This document shows, piece by piece, positions 17,174 through 25,704 of a DNA stretch of 64,000 nt; position 1 is the stretch's first letter; each line of letters begins with the position of its first letter. The notes beneath the pieces were generated by a model. That model was not told where the DNA came from and ran no database searches. It saw only the letters and a program-made list of their open reading frames with translations. Position numbers and translations under genes: made by a program. Where the stretch lies: positions 1-64,000 of the forward strand of contig NZ_NQKI01000022.1 in the NCBI RefSeq assembly GCF_002269125.1. The letters run 5' to 3'. The DNA is from Pseudomonas lundensis. GTDB lineage: Bacteria; Pseudomonadota; Gammaproteobacteria; Pseudomonadales; Pseudomonadaceae.

Positions 17174-19333
17174 GTGCTTGTTCGTTTGTTCGCCCTGCCT
17201 TATTTACTGCTCGTTTGCGTACTGACGCTATCGCCCCTGACGTCTGCGCACGCGGTCGGCTTGCCCGGCCTGTTAGGCAGCCCGGATAAAACCCAGGCTC
17301 AACCCACCGAGCCTCTGGGCCAGTCGCTGGACGAAGTGATTAAAAACCTGGAGAACGATCAGCAGCGCAGCAAACTGTTGGCCGATTTGAAGAAGCTGCG
17401 CGACGCCACCAAGAAGGCGCAACCCGAAGCTGAAATCGGCGTGCTTGGGCTAATCGGCAGCACCCTGACCGACCTTGAAAAACAGTTCATGGGCACAGAC
17501 AGCCCGACCTCGCGCTGGGCACGAGAAATCGAACAGGCCCAAGATGAACTCAACGACCTGATGTTGCCTGCTAGCCAATGGCTGCCGATCATTTTTGCCT
17601 TTGCGCTCATCATCATGGTCTGGAGCCTGCTGGCCGCGCTGCTGATTTGGGTCAGCCACCGGGTGCGCCTGCGCTTTGGCCTGAGCGAAGAATTGCCGCA
17701 GCATCCCAAGGCGGTAGACATGCTGCGTTTTGCCCTGCGCAAGTTGGGCCCGTGGCTGGTGGCCTTGATGATCACCGTGTACATGAGCTATTCGCTGCCG
17801 TCTTCGCTGGGCAAGGATTTGGCCATGGTGCTGGCGTATGCGCTGGTCATCGGCACCTGTTTTTCGGCCATTTGCGTGATTGCTTTTTCCCTCCTCGATG
17901 GCCCGCATCGCCACCGCGCCCTGCACATCCTGCGGCATCAGGCCTTTCGCCCGCTGTGGTGGATCGGCAGCTTTGCTGCCTTCGGCCAAGCCCTCAGCGA
18001 CCCACGGCTGGTGGCCACGCTGGGTGTGCACCTGGCACACACGGCCGCCACGTTTGCCAATGTCATGGCTGCGCTGTCCACCGGCTTGTTCATCATTCGC
18101 TTCCGCCGCCCGATTGCTCACCTGATTCGCAACCAACCTCTTTCCCGACGCCTGACCCGGCGCGCCTTGAGCGACACCATTGAACTGCTCGGCACGTACT
18201 GGTGGATTGCAGCGCTGATTCTGGTGGGCATCTCGCTGGCCGCGACGTTTATCTCGGCGGGCGACACCAGCACTGCGTTGCGGCAGTCGTTGATCTGCAC
18301 CGTGTTGGTGGTGCTGTGCATGGTCATTAACGGCCTGGTACGTCGGCACGCGCAAAAACCGCAACGCGGGCACAAGCGGCACGCCCTGTACTCCGAACGC
18401 CTGAAAAGCTTCGTCTACACCCTCGCACACCTGGTGGTGTGGCTGGTGTTCATCGAGCTGGGCCTGCGGGTATGGGGCCTGTCGCTGATTCGCATCACCG
18501 AGGGCGACGGCCATGAGATCACCGTCAAACTGTTCGGTCTGGGCGGTACGCTGCTGTTTGCCTGGCTGATCTGGATTCTGGCCGATACGGCCATCCACCA
18601 TGCCCTGACCCGTTCACGCAAAGGGCTGGCCAACGCCCGCGCGCAAACCATGATGCCGCTGATCCGCAACGTGCTGTTCGCAGCCATTTTCATCATTGCG
18701 CTGATCGTGGCCCTCGCCAACATGGGCATGAACGTGACGCCCCTGCTGGCCGGTGCCGGTGTTATCGGTCTGGCCATTGGTTTCGGCGCGCAGTCATTGG
18801 TTGCGGACTTGATTACTGGCCTGTTCATCATCATTGAAGACTCGCTGGCCATCGACGATTACGTGGACGTCGGCGGCCACTTGGGCACTGTCGAAGGGCT
18901 GACCATCCGCACCGTGCGCTTGCGTGACATCGACGGCATCGTGCACACCATCCCGTTCAGCGAAATCAAAAGCATCAAGAACTACTCGCGCGAATTCGGC
19001 TACGCGATCTTTCGCGTGGCCATTCCTTACAACATGGAAATCGATGACGCGATCAAGTTGATGCGCGAGGTCGGGCAAAAGATGCGCTCCGACCCGCTTC
19101 AGCGTCGCAATATCTGGTCACCGCTGGAAATTCAGGGGGTTGAAAGTTTTGAATCGGGCAGCGCGATTTTACGTGCGCGCTTCAAGACCGCGCCGATCAA
19201 GCAATGGGAAGTGTCGCGCGCGTTCAACCTGTCGCTCAAACGGCACCTGGACGAAGCCGGGCTCGATCTGGCCACGCCGCGCCTGAGCGTGCAGGTGATC
19301 ACGGCAGGCAGCGGTGTTTTACAAAAGGATTAA
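17174..19333 (+). CDS. Large mechanosensitive channel, MscS family
   Basis: Predicted inner-membrane channel that opens under membrane tension. It has 719 residues and starts with GTG at 17174 ahead of a signal peptide (cleavage near AHAVG). A periplasmic stretch with short coiled segments is followed by about ten membrane helices. The MscS core lies near residues 500-570 with the glycine/alanine-rich pore helix (AGAGVIGLAIGFGAQSLV), followed by the soluble beta and alpha/beta domains (VDVGGHLGTVEGLTIRTV). It is larger than MscS itself (286 in E. coli) and smaller than MscK (1120). Its stop overlaps the stop of the convergent GntR gene by two bases. Confidence 0.9.
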   Translation: MLVRLFALPYLLLVCVLTLSPLTSAHAVGLPGLLGSPDKTQAQPTEPLGQSLDEVIKNLENDQQRSKLLADLKKLRDATKKAQPEAEIGVLGLIGSTLTDLEKQFMGTDSPTSRWAREIEQAQDELNDLMLPASQWLPIIFAFALIIMVWSLLAALLIWVSHRVRLRFGLSEELPQHPKAVDMLRFALRKLGPWLVALMITVYMSYSLPSSLGKDLAMVLAYALVIGTCFSAICVIAFSLLDGPHRHRALHILRHQAFRPLWWIGSFAAFGQALSDPRLVATLGVHLAHTAATFANVMAALSTGLFIIRFRRPIAHLIRNQPLSRRLTRRALSDTIELLGTYWWIAALILVGISLAATFISAGDTSTALRQSLICTVLVVLCMVINGLVRRHAQKPQRGHKRHALYSERLKSFVYTLAHLVVWLVFIELGLRVWGLSLIRITEGDGHEITVKLFGLGGTLLFAWLIWILADTAIHHALTRSRKGLANARAQTMMPLIRNVLFAAIFIIALIVALANMGMNVTPLLAGAGVIGLAIGFGAQSLVADLITGLFIIIEDSLAIDDYVDVGGHLGTVEGLTIRTVRLRDIDGIVHTIPFSEIKSIKNYSREFGYAIFRVAIPYNMEIDDAIKLMREVGQKMRSDPLQRRNIWSPLEIQGVESFESGSAILRARFKTAPIKQWEVSRAFNLSLKRHLDEAGLDLATPRLSVQVITAGSGVLQKD

Positions 19334-20052
19334 TCCTGCCCCTGCACCTCGACGCCAACATGGATGGCGTCATGTCGCCAGTATTCCAGGTCGCAGTCGA
19401 TCAGCCGCCCGTGCTGATCGTAGTTGACCCGCGCGATGCGTAGCCCCGGACTGCCCATCGACACTTTCAAGACAGCGGCGGCGGCCACCGGCAAGGCTGT
19501 GGGCACGATCTCGAATTGCACCCGACCGTAATGCAAATCGTAGTGGCGGGCATACAGCTCGGTGATCGACTGCGTCAGATCAAACTCCAAAATCCGTGGG
19601 AAGTATTGTGGATTCAAGTAGTGCTCTACATACAGCACCCGTCGTCCGTCGATACGCCGTCCCCGGCAAATTTGAATCACGCTGGACAGTGCCGGTAACT
19701 TCAAACGCTCGCACACGGCGGCAGACGCAGGCTGCAACCGCGCCGAAATCACATCCGTGGTGGGCACTCGCCCTTGGGCGCTGACCATCGCGTGAAAATG
19801 ACTGCGCTGCATCAGGTTGTAGGCCAGTCGCGGTGGCGAGATAAACCAGCCGCGCCGCTCTTCGCGGTACACCACCCCTTGGGCTTCGAGTTGCAAGAGT
19901 GCTTCGCGCACCGTCACCCGCGTGGTGTCGAACAACTCACTGAGTTTGCGCTCTGCAGGCAATTGGCTGCCGCAGGCCAGTAAGCCGTGCCCGATTTGCT
20001 CCTGCAGCGCACGGCTAATGGCTGTCACCGCCTTGGGGGCTTCTTCACGCAT
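19330..20052 (-). CDS. GntR/HutC-type transcriptional regulator with UTRA ligand domain
   Basis: DNA-binding repressor candidate of 240 residues from the ATG at 20052. The winged helix-turn-helix (LPAERKLSELFDTTRVTVREALLQLEAQG) is N-terminal; the UTRA effector domain fills the rest. A frame continuing upstream to 20163 adds residues unlike the family start. The gene is divergent from a six-gene transporter/phosphatase operon, and operator-like palindromes lie before both units, so it most likely controls that operon and itself. The position of the palindrome 13 bp before its own start suggests autorepression. Confidence 0.88.
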   Translation of the reverse strand: MREEAPKAVTAISRALQEQIGHGLLACGSQLPAERKLSELFDTTRVTVREALLQLEAQGVVYREERRGWFISPPRLAYNLMQRSHFHAMVSAQGRVPTTDVISARLQPASAAVCERLKLPALSSVIQICRGRRIDGRRVLYVEHYLNPQYFPRILEFDLTQSITELYARHYDLHYGRVQFEIVPTALPVAAAAVLKVSMGSPGLRIARVNYDQHGRLIDCDLEYWRHDAIHVGVEVQGQD

Positions 20053-20064
20053 AACGTTACCTAT

Positions 20065-20078
20065 CTGGACTAGTCCAG
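20065..20078. promoter_or_regulatory. Perfect palindrome, likely operator of the GntR regulator
   Basis: CTGGACTAGTCCAG is a perfect 14-bp palindrome 13 bp upstream of the regulator ATG. HutC-subfamily regulators such as PhnF, DasR and NagR bind TGG-(5-6 nt)-CCA palindromes centred on TA or CTAG, and this site fits that pattern. Confidence 0.7.
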
Positions 20079-20318
20079 CACCAAATATGGGCAAAAGCGG
20101 GCCGTTTGCTCCGCGATCCTGAGGTGCCAAGCCTAGGCAGCTCACATGACTGTTCGATGACATGCCTTGCCATTACTGTCGCCAATGTCCCGAAAAACGC
20201 TGCTAACGCCATGGTCTACGCTTACTTGCAATGCGTGCGCTGGCCTCAATCTGCCCGTGCGCAGTGGATGCCGACATCAAAGTGTCATACGCCCGGCCTA
20301 AATTGGCTCAGGTATTGC

Positions 20319-20330
20319 TGACCTAGACCA
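20319..20330. promoter_or_regulatory. Second operator candidate in front of the transporter operon
   Basis: TGACCTAGACCA shares 8 of 12 positions, including the central CTAG and the CCA half, with the core TGGACTAGTCCA of the first palindrome. It lies 53 bp before the first gene of the operon, a suitable place for repression. Confidence 0.55.
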
Positions 20331-20383
20331 ACACCCTGAAAAAGCCCCATAAAAAAACGAGTGAAAAAACCAAGGAGCTACGG

Positions 20384-21451
20384 ATGAAACAGTTTTTTCT
20401 GGCATCACTGTTAGGTTCAAGCATCGCTCTGTGCAGCACGGCCATGGCCGCCGACGTCGATTTGAAAACCCTCGAAGCAGCTGCCCGCGCCGAAGGCGTG
20501 GTCAACAGCGTGGGCATGCCCGATGAGTGGGCCAACTGGAAAGGCACGTGGGCCGATTTGAACACGCTCTACGGCTTGAAGCACATTGACACCGACATGA
20601 GTTCAGCCCAGGAAGTGGCCAAGTTTGCAGCTGAAAAAGACAACGCCAGCGCCGACATCGGTGACGTGGGCGCTGCGTTCGGGCCGATTGCCGTGGCCAA
20701 AGGCGTGACCCAGCCCTACAAGCCGACCACCTGGGAGCAAATCCCCGACTGGGCCAAGGACAAAGACGGCAACTGGGCGCTGGCCTACACCGGCACTATT
20801 GCGTTTATCGTCAATAAAAAGCTGCTGCACGGTTCCGATGTGCCGACCAAATGGGCTGACCTGAAAACCGGAAAGTACAAAGTGTCTATCGGTGATGTCA
20901 GCACCGCGGCCCAAGCCACCAATGGTGTACTTGCCGCTGCACTGGCCAATGGCGGGGATGAAAAGAACATTCAGCCGGCCCTGATCATGTTTGCTGACAT
21001 CGCCAAACAAGGGCGCCTGTCGCTGGCCAATCCGACCATCGCCACGCTGGAAAAAGGCGAAGTCGAAGTGGGTGTTGTCTGGGACTTCAACGGCCTGAGC
21101 TACAAGGCCAAGATGGCCAACCCCGATGACTATGTGGTGCTGATCCCCTCGGATGGCTCCGTCATTTCGGGGTACACCACCCTCATCAACAAATACGCCA
21201 AGCACCCTAACGCGGCTAAATTGACCCGTGAGTTCATCTTCAGCGATGCAGGGCAAATCAACCTTGCAAAGGGCAACGCTCGGCCGATTCGGGCTGATCA
21301 CTTGACGCTGCCAGACGACGTGCAACGTAAGTTGCTGCCAAATGAGCAATACAAAGGCGTAACCCCGATCAAAGATGCCGATGCCTGGGAGAAAACGTCC
21401 AAGGCCCTGCCTCAGCTGTGGCAGGAAGAAGTCATCATCAATATGCAGTAA
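20384..21451 (+). CDS. ABC transporter periplasmic substrate-binding protein
   Basis: Captures a small solute in the periplasm for the permeases downstream. It has 355 residues with a signal peptide ending AMA-AD (about residue 23). The fold belongs to the iron/polyamine/thiamine/aminoethylphosphonate type of binding proteins, seen in NKKLLHGSDVPTKWADL and GISLANP-like blocks (here GRLSLANPTIATLEKGEVE). It starts at an ATG with AAGGAG 6 nt upstream. It leads a six-gene operon under GntR control. The neighbouring phosphatases suggest an organophosphorus ligand, but the ligand itself cannot be read from sequence. Confidence 0.85.
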   Translation: MKQFFLASLLGSSIALCSTAMAADVDLKTLEAAARAEGVVNSVGMPDEWANWKGTWADLNTLYGLKHIDTDMSSAQEVAKFAAEKDNASADIGDVGAAFGPIAVAKGVTQPYKPTTWEQIPDWAKDKDGNWALAYTGTIAFIVNKKLLHGSDVPTKWADLKTGKYKVSIGDVSTAAQATNGVLAAALANGGDEKNIQPALIMFADIAKQGRLSLANPTIATLEKGEVEVGVVWDFNGLSYKAKMANPDDYVVLIPSDGSVISGYTTLINKYAKHPNAAKLTREFIFSDAGQINLAKGNARPIRADHLTLPDDVQRKLLPNEQYKGVTPIKDADAWEKTSKALPQLWQEEVIINMQ

Positions 21452-21475
21452 CGCCCTAACCCCTGTAGCCGCTTC

Positions 21476-21509
21476 GCCGCAGACTGCGATCCACCGCGCA
21501 GCCTGCGGC
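21476..21509 (+). repeat. REP-like hairpin inside the transporter operon
   Basis: The gap between the binding-protein gene and the phosphodiesterase gene contains GCCGCAG (21476-21482) and CTGCGGC (21503-21509) with additional inner pairing. The text CTGTAGCCGCTTCGCCGCAG resembles dispersed Pseudomonas repeats. Such structures often protect the upstream mRNA, giving more binding protein than permease. Confidence 0.5.
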
Positions 21510-21552
21510 AGTGGCTGGCAGGCGGCATGCTCTTTCGCTTGCGGAGTGGTAG

Positions 21553-22368
21553 ATGAAACACAAGGTCATTTTGGTAGTACTCGACGGACTCAATTACGAA
21601 GTTGCCCGCCATGCCATGGGGCATTTGCAGGCGTATGTGGGTGCCGAACGGGCAGCCCTGTACAAAATGGCGTGTGAATTACCCTCACTGTCGCGCCCGC
21701 TGTACGAGTGCATCCTGACCGGCGTATCGCCCATTGACAGCGGCATCGTGCACAACAATGTGTCGCGTCTGTCCCACCAGCGCAGCGTGTTCCACTACGC
21801 CCGCGCAGCGGGCCTGAGTACGGCCGCCGCGGCCTATCACTGGGTCAGCGAACTGTATAACCGCTCGCCGTTTATCATCCCGCGTGACCGCCACACCGAA
21901 GCACCGGATTACCCGATCCAGTACGGGCATTTTTACTGGACCGATCACTACCCCGACTCGCACCTGTTCGCTGACGCAGAGCATTTGCGTGTTAAACATT
22001 CGCCCGACTTCCTGCTGGTGCACCCGATGAACATTGACGATGCCGGGCACAAACATGGCCTGGACTCGGCGCAGTACCGAAACAGTGCGCGCTCGGCCGA
22101 CATCATTCTGGCTGACTACCTGCAAGGCTGGCTGGACGCGGGTTATCAGGTGCTGGTGACTGCCGACCATGGCATGAACAATGACCGCTCGCACAATGGC
22201 TTGCTCGACGAGGAACGCCAGGTCCCGCTGTTTGTGCTGGGCGAAGCGTTCAGCTTCAACCCCGACGTTGAACCTCGGCAAACCGAGCTGTGCGGCACGG
22301 TATGCCAATTACTGGGCGTGGCCCATGACAAGCCCGTGTGCCACGACCTGCTGAGGCCCGCCCCATGA
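21553..22368 (+). CDS. Alkaline phosphatase superfamily enzyme (nucleotide pyrophosphatase/phosphodiesterase type)
   Basis: Predicted metal-dependent phospho- or phosphonohydrolase of 271 residues, without a signal peptide. Metal-site motifs are visible: VVLDGLNYE (Asp11), NIDDAGHKHGLD and TADHGMNNDRSHNG. The usual threonine nucleophile region reads LPSLSRPLYECILTG, so a serine may replace threonine. The superfamily includes phosphodiesterases and phosphonoacetate hydrolase. Its stop overlaps the next permease start (ATGA), so it belongs to the uptake operon and probably hydrolyses the imported compound in the cytoplasm. Confidence 0.8.
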   Translation: MKHKVILVVLDGLNYEVARHAMGHLQAYVGAERAALYKMACELPSLSRPLYECILTGVSPIDSGIVHNNVSRLSHQRSVFHYARAAGLSTAAAAYHWVSELYNRSPFIIPRDRHTEAPDYPIQYGHFYWTDHYPDSHLFADAEHLRVKHSPDFLLVHPMNIDDAGHKHGLDSAQYRNSARSADIILADYLQGWLDAGYQVLVTADHGMNNDRSHNGLLDEERQVPLFVLGEAFSFNPDVEPRQTELCGTVCQLLGVAHDKPVCHDLLRPAP

Positions 22369-23201
22369 GTCGAGGGAAATGGCTCGCCTTGTTATGCCTG
22401 CTGCCGTTCGCGGTGTTTTTTATCGTGTTCCAGATCGCACCCTTGGTGTGGGTGCTGATTCACAGCGTGCAATCGCAAGACAGCGGCTGGGGCCTGGCCA
22501 ACTTCAGCAAAATTGTCAGTTCAAAGTTTTACAGACAGGCGATTCAGCACAGCCTGGAGATCAGCTTCTGGTCGAGCGTATTTGGCATTGTGATCGCGGT
22601 GCTGGGCACTTATTCACTGCGCAAAGTGGATTCGCGGCTGCGTAATTTCGTCAACGCCTTTGCCAACATGACCAGTAATTTCTCCGGCGTGCCGCTGGCC
22701 TTTGCCTTCATCATCCTGCTGGGGTTCAACGGCAGTATCACGATCATGCTCAAACAGGCGGGGATCATCGAGGATTTCAACCTGTACTCCAAAACTGGGC
22801 TGATCATTCTTTACACCTATTTCCAGATCCCGCTGGGCGTGTTGCTGCTGTACCCGGCTTTCGACTCGCTGCGTGAAGACTGGCGCGAATCAGCTTCGCT
22901 GCTGGGCGCCAACAGTTGGCAATTCTGGCGTTTTATTGGCTTGCCGGTACTCACCCCCGCCCTGCTTGGCACGTTCGTGATTTTGCTGGCCAATGCCTTG
23001 GGCGCTTACGCCACGGTTTACGCGTTGACCACCGGCAACTTCAACGTATTGCCGATCCGGATTGCCGCGTTGGTATCGGGCGATATCAGCCTCGACCCGA
23101 ACATGGCCAGCGCCCTGGCCGTGATTCTGGTGGGTTTGATGACCTTGGTGACGCTGGTGCATCAGTGGCTGTTGAAGAGGACTTACCATGTCGCGCGCTG
23201 A
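22365..23201 (+). CDS. ABC transporter permease, first subunit
   Basis: Inner-membrane permease of 278 residues with six predicted helices. The EAA-type loop (DWRESASLLGANSWQFWRFIGLPVL) that contacts the ATPase is present. The ATG at 22365 overlaps the phosphodiesterase stop by 4 nt; an upstream in-frame start at 22338 lies inside that gene. It overlaps the second permease gene by 14 nt. The pair resembles polyamine/phosphonate-type importers. Confidence 0.88.
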   Translation: MSRGKWLALLCLLPFAVFFIVFQIAPLVWVLIHSVQSQDSGWGLANFSKIVSSKFYRQAIQHSLEISFWSSVFGIVIAVLGTYSLRKVDSRLRNFVNAFANMTSNFSGVPLAFAFIILLGFNGSITIMLKQAGIIEDFNLYSKTGLIILYTYFQIPLGVLLLYPAFDSLREDWRESASLLGANSWQFWRFIGLPVLTPALLGTFVILLANALGAYATVYALTTGNFNVLPIRIAALVSGDISLDPNMASALAVILVGLMTLVTLVHQWLLKRTYHVAR

Positions 23202-23988
23202 ATCCACATCCGCCAGCCTGTATCACCGTAGTGTGGTCTGGCTGCTGTTCCTGATCCTGCTGCTGCCGTTACTGGGCACGCTGATCTACTCCATCGCCAG
23301 CAGTTGGTCGGCCACCATTGTGCCCAACGGGTTCACCTTCAAGTGGTACATCCAGTTGTGGGGCGATCCGCGATTTCTGGCGGCATTCGGGCAGTCGCTG
23401 CTGGTCTGCGTGGCAGCACTGGCGCTGTCGGTGGTGCTGATTTTGCCGTTGCTGTTTGTGGTGCACTACCACTTCCCGAAGCTCGACGCGCTAATGAACA
23501 TTCTGATCCTGCTGCCCTTTGCCGTGCCGCCCGTGGTGTCGTCGGTGGGCCTGCTGCAACTGTATGGCTCCGGCCCGCTGCAAATGGTGGGAACCCCGTG
23601 GATTCTGATTGGCTGTTATTTCACTGTCGCGCTGCCCTTCATGTACCGCGCTATCACCAACAATCTGCAGGCAATCAACCTGCGCGACTTGATGGACGCT
23701 GCTCAATTGCTGGGCGCCAATACCTGGCAAGCTGCGTTTCTGGTGGTGCTGCCCAACTTGCGCAAAGGCTTGCTGGTAGCGCTGCTGCTGTCGTTCTCGT
23801 TCCTCTTCGGTGAGTTCGTGTTTGCCAACATTCTGGTGGGCACCCGCTACGAAACCCTGCAGGTGTTCCTGAACAACATGCGCAACAGCAGCGGCCATTT
23901 CACCAGCGCACTGGTGATCTCTTATTTCCTCTTTGTATTGGTGCTGACCTGGGTTGCCACCTTATTGAACAAGGACAAAAGCCAATGA
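23188..23988 (+). CDS. ABC transporter permease, second subunit
   Basis: Inner-membrane permease of 266 residues with about six helices and the EAA loop LMDAAQLLGANTWQAAFLVVLPNL. Its start overlaps the previous permease gene by 14 nt and its end overlaps the ATPase gene by 4 nt. It would form a heterodimer with the first permease. Confidence 0.88.
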   Translation: MSRAESTSASLYHRSVVWLLFLILLLPLLGTLIYSIASSWSATIVPNGFTFKWYIQLWGDPRFLAAFGQSLLVCVAALALSVVLILPLLFVVHYHFPKLDALMNILILLPFAVPPVVSSVGLLQLYGSGPLQMVGTPWILIGCYFTVALPFMYRAITNNLQAINLRDLMDAAQLLGANTWQAAFLVVLPNLRKGLLVALLLSFSFLFGEFVFANILVGTRYETLQVFLNNMRNSSGHFTSALVISYFLFVLVLTWVATLLNKDKSQ

Positions 23989-24974
23989 GCTTCGTCAGCG
24001 TCGAACATCTGCAAAAAAGCTATTCCGGCACCCCGGTGTTCAGCGACATCAATTGCAGCATCGCCAAGGGAGAATTCGTCACCCTGCTCGGCCCGTCGGG
24101 GTGCGGCAAGTCCACCCTGCTGCGCTGTATTGCCGGGCTGACGCCCGTGGACGAGGGCACAATCCTGCTCGACGGTCAGGACATTGTCCCGCTGAGCCCG
24201 CAAAAGCGCGGCATTGGCATGGTGTTTCAAAGTTACGCGCTGTTCCCCAACATGACGGTCGAGCAAAATGTGGCCTTTGGCCTGCGCATGCAAAAGGTCA
24301 ATGCCAATGACAGCCATAAGCGGGTAACTGAGGTGCTGCAACTGGTGGAGCTTAATGACTACGCCAAACGTTACCCGCATCAGTTGTCGGGGGGGCAATG
24401 CCAGCGCGTGGCGCTGGCGCGCTCGCTGGTCACTCGCCCGCGCCTGTTGCTGCTGGACGAGCCACTGTCTGCACTGGATGCACGGATTCGCAAACACTTG
24501 CGCGAGCAGATTCGTCAGATCCAACGCGAACTTAACTTGACCACCATCTTCGTGACCCACGACCAGGAAGAAGCGCTGACGATGAGTGATCGCATCTTCT
24601 TGATGAACCAGGGCCGCATTGTCCAAAGCGGCAATGCGCAAACCCTGTACGCAGCCCCGGTGGATGCCTTTGCGGCCGGTTTTATTGGTAACTACAACCT
24701 GCTGGATCCGGAGGCGGCCACGCGCCTGTTGCAACGTCCGGTTACCAGCCGTATCGCAATCCGTCCCGAGACCCTTGGATTAAGCCTGCAAGGCGAACCC
24801 GACGCACTGATCCGCAGCCACAGCCTGCTGGGCAATGTGATCCGCTATCGCGTAGAAGTCCGCGGCGTGGAGTTGATCGTCGACGTGCTCAATCGCTCAT
24901 CGGCGGATTTGCTCCCGGATGGCCAGCGGGCTGCCCTGACCATCGATCCAAGCACCCTGCGTGAGGTAGCCTGA
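23985..24974 (+). CDS. ABC transporter ATP-binding protein
   Basis: Importer ATPase of 329 residues. Walker A is GPSGCGKST (36-44), the signature is LSGGQCQRVALARS, Walker B is LLLLDEPLSALD, and a switch histidine follows in FVTHDQEEALTMSD. The C-terminal part is a TOBE-type domain, typical of polyamine, iron and phosphonate importers. It overlaps the second permease gene by 4 nt and is followed by the HAD phosphatase gene. Confidence 0.93.
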   Translation: MSFVSVEHLQKSYSGTPVFSDINCSIAKGEFVTLLGPSGCGKSTLLRCIAGLTPVDEGTILLDGQDIVPLSPQKRGIGMVFQSYALFPNMTVEQNVAFGLRMQKVNANDSHKRVTEVLQLVELNDYAKRYPHQLSGGQCQRVALARSLVTRPRLLLLDEPLSALDARIRKHLREQIRQIQRELNLTTIFVTHDQEEALTMSDRIFLMNQGRIVQSGNAQTLYAAPVDAFAAGFIGNYNLLDPEAATRLLQRPVTSRIAIRPETLGLSLQGEPDALIRSHSLLGNVIRYRVEVRGVELIVDVLNRSSADLLPDGQRAALTIDPSTLREVA

Positions 24975-25008
24975 TGTTCTTGAATTCACTGAAAAGAGAG
25001 TCGCGCTG

Positions 25009-25662
25009 ATGGCTTTGGCAATTTTTGATCTGGACGAAACCCTCATTCACGGCGACTGCGCCACCCTGTGGAGCGAACAGATGGGCCGTTTGGGCTGGGT
25101 CGACCCCGAGTCGTTCATGAAGCGTAACAATGAACTCATGGATGCCTACAGCCGGGGCGAGCTGGCCATGGAGGCGTACATGGCATTCAGCCTTGAGCCA
25201 ATGATCGGCCGCACACCTGAAGAGATTGAACACCTGGTCGAGCCCTGGGTGGAAGACGCTATCGAGCCGATCATATTCAGTGACGCCACCCGCACCATTG
25301 CTGCCCATCGCAAGGCCGGAGACCGGATTTTGGTGATTTCCGCCTCAGGCACCCATTTGGTCAAGCCGATTGCAAAACGCCTGGGCATCGATGAGGTGCT
25401 GGGCATTGAGCTGGAGATCAAGCACGGGGTATACACGGGCAACACCGTTGGCACGCTGACGTACCGCGAAGGCAAGATCACCCGCTTGCTGGAGTGGCTG
25501 GACGCCGAAGAAGAAAATCTGGAAGGGGCGAGTTTTTATTCCGATTCACGCAACGACTTGCCGCTGCTGCTGAAAGTGGATCACCCGCACACGGTCAACC
25601 CTGACCCGGTATTGCGTGAACACGCTGAAAAAGCCGGGTGGCCGGTTCATCACTGGAAGTAA
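25009..25662 (+). CDS. HAD-IB family phosphatase
   Basis: Cytoplasmic phosphatase of 217 residues in the phosphoserine phosphatase-like HAD-IB group. Motif I is FDLDETL (nucleophile Asp7, acid/base Asp9), motif II is VISASGTHL, and motif IV is YSDSRNDLPLL. It is the last gene of the transporter operon, 34 bp after the ATPase. Together with the phosphodiesterase upstream it suggests stepwise removal of phosphate from the imported compound. The true substrate is unknown. Confidence 0.83.
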   Translation: MALAIFDLDETLIHGDCATLWSEQMGRLGWVDPESFMKRNNELMDAYSRGELAMEAYMAFSLEPMIGRTPEEIEHLVEPWVEDAIEPIIFSDATRTIAAHRKAGDRILVISASGTHLVKPIAKRLGIDEVLGIELEIKHGVYTGNTVGTLTYREGKITRLLEWLDAEEENLEGASFYSDSRNDLPLLLKVDHPHTVNPDPVLREHAEKAGWPVHHWK

Positions 25663-25666
25663 GCGC

Positions 25667-25699
25667 CCAAGCCCCTCTCCGCACAGGACAGGGGCTTGG
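25667..25699 (+). terminator. Terminator between the HAD gene and the oxidoreductase gene
   Basis: Arms CCAAGCCCCT (25667-25676) and AGGGGCTTGG (25690-25699) pair over 10 bp with a 13-nt loop, just after the HAD stop codon. It serves as the end of the GntR-controlled operon and faces the convergent quinone oxidoreductase gene. Confidence 0.7.
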
Positions 25700-25704
25700 C
25701 CGAT

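Larger units (their letters stand above)
20053..20383. other. Divergent control region between the GntR gene and its operon
   Basis: 331 bp without a convincing gene. It holds the two operator candidates at 20065-20078 and 20319-20330 and the ribosome site AAGGAG (20372-20377) six bases before the binding-protein ATG. I see no clear consensus promoter. Confidence 0.6.

Noticed and set aside
17450..18601. 383-codon minus-strand frame
   Set aside because: Antisense to the MscS channel gene, with low-complexity glutamine-rich translation.
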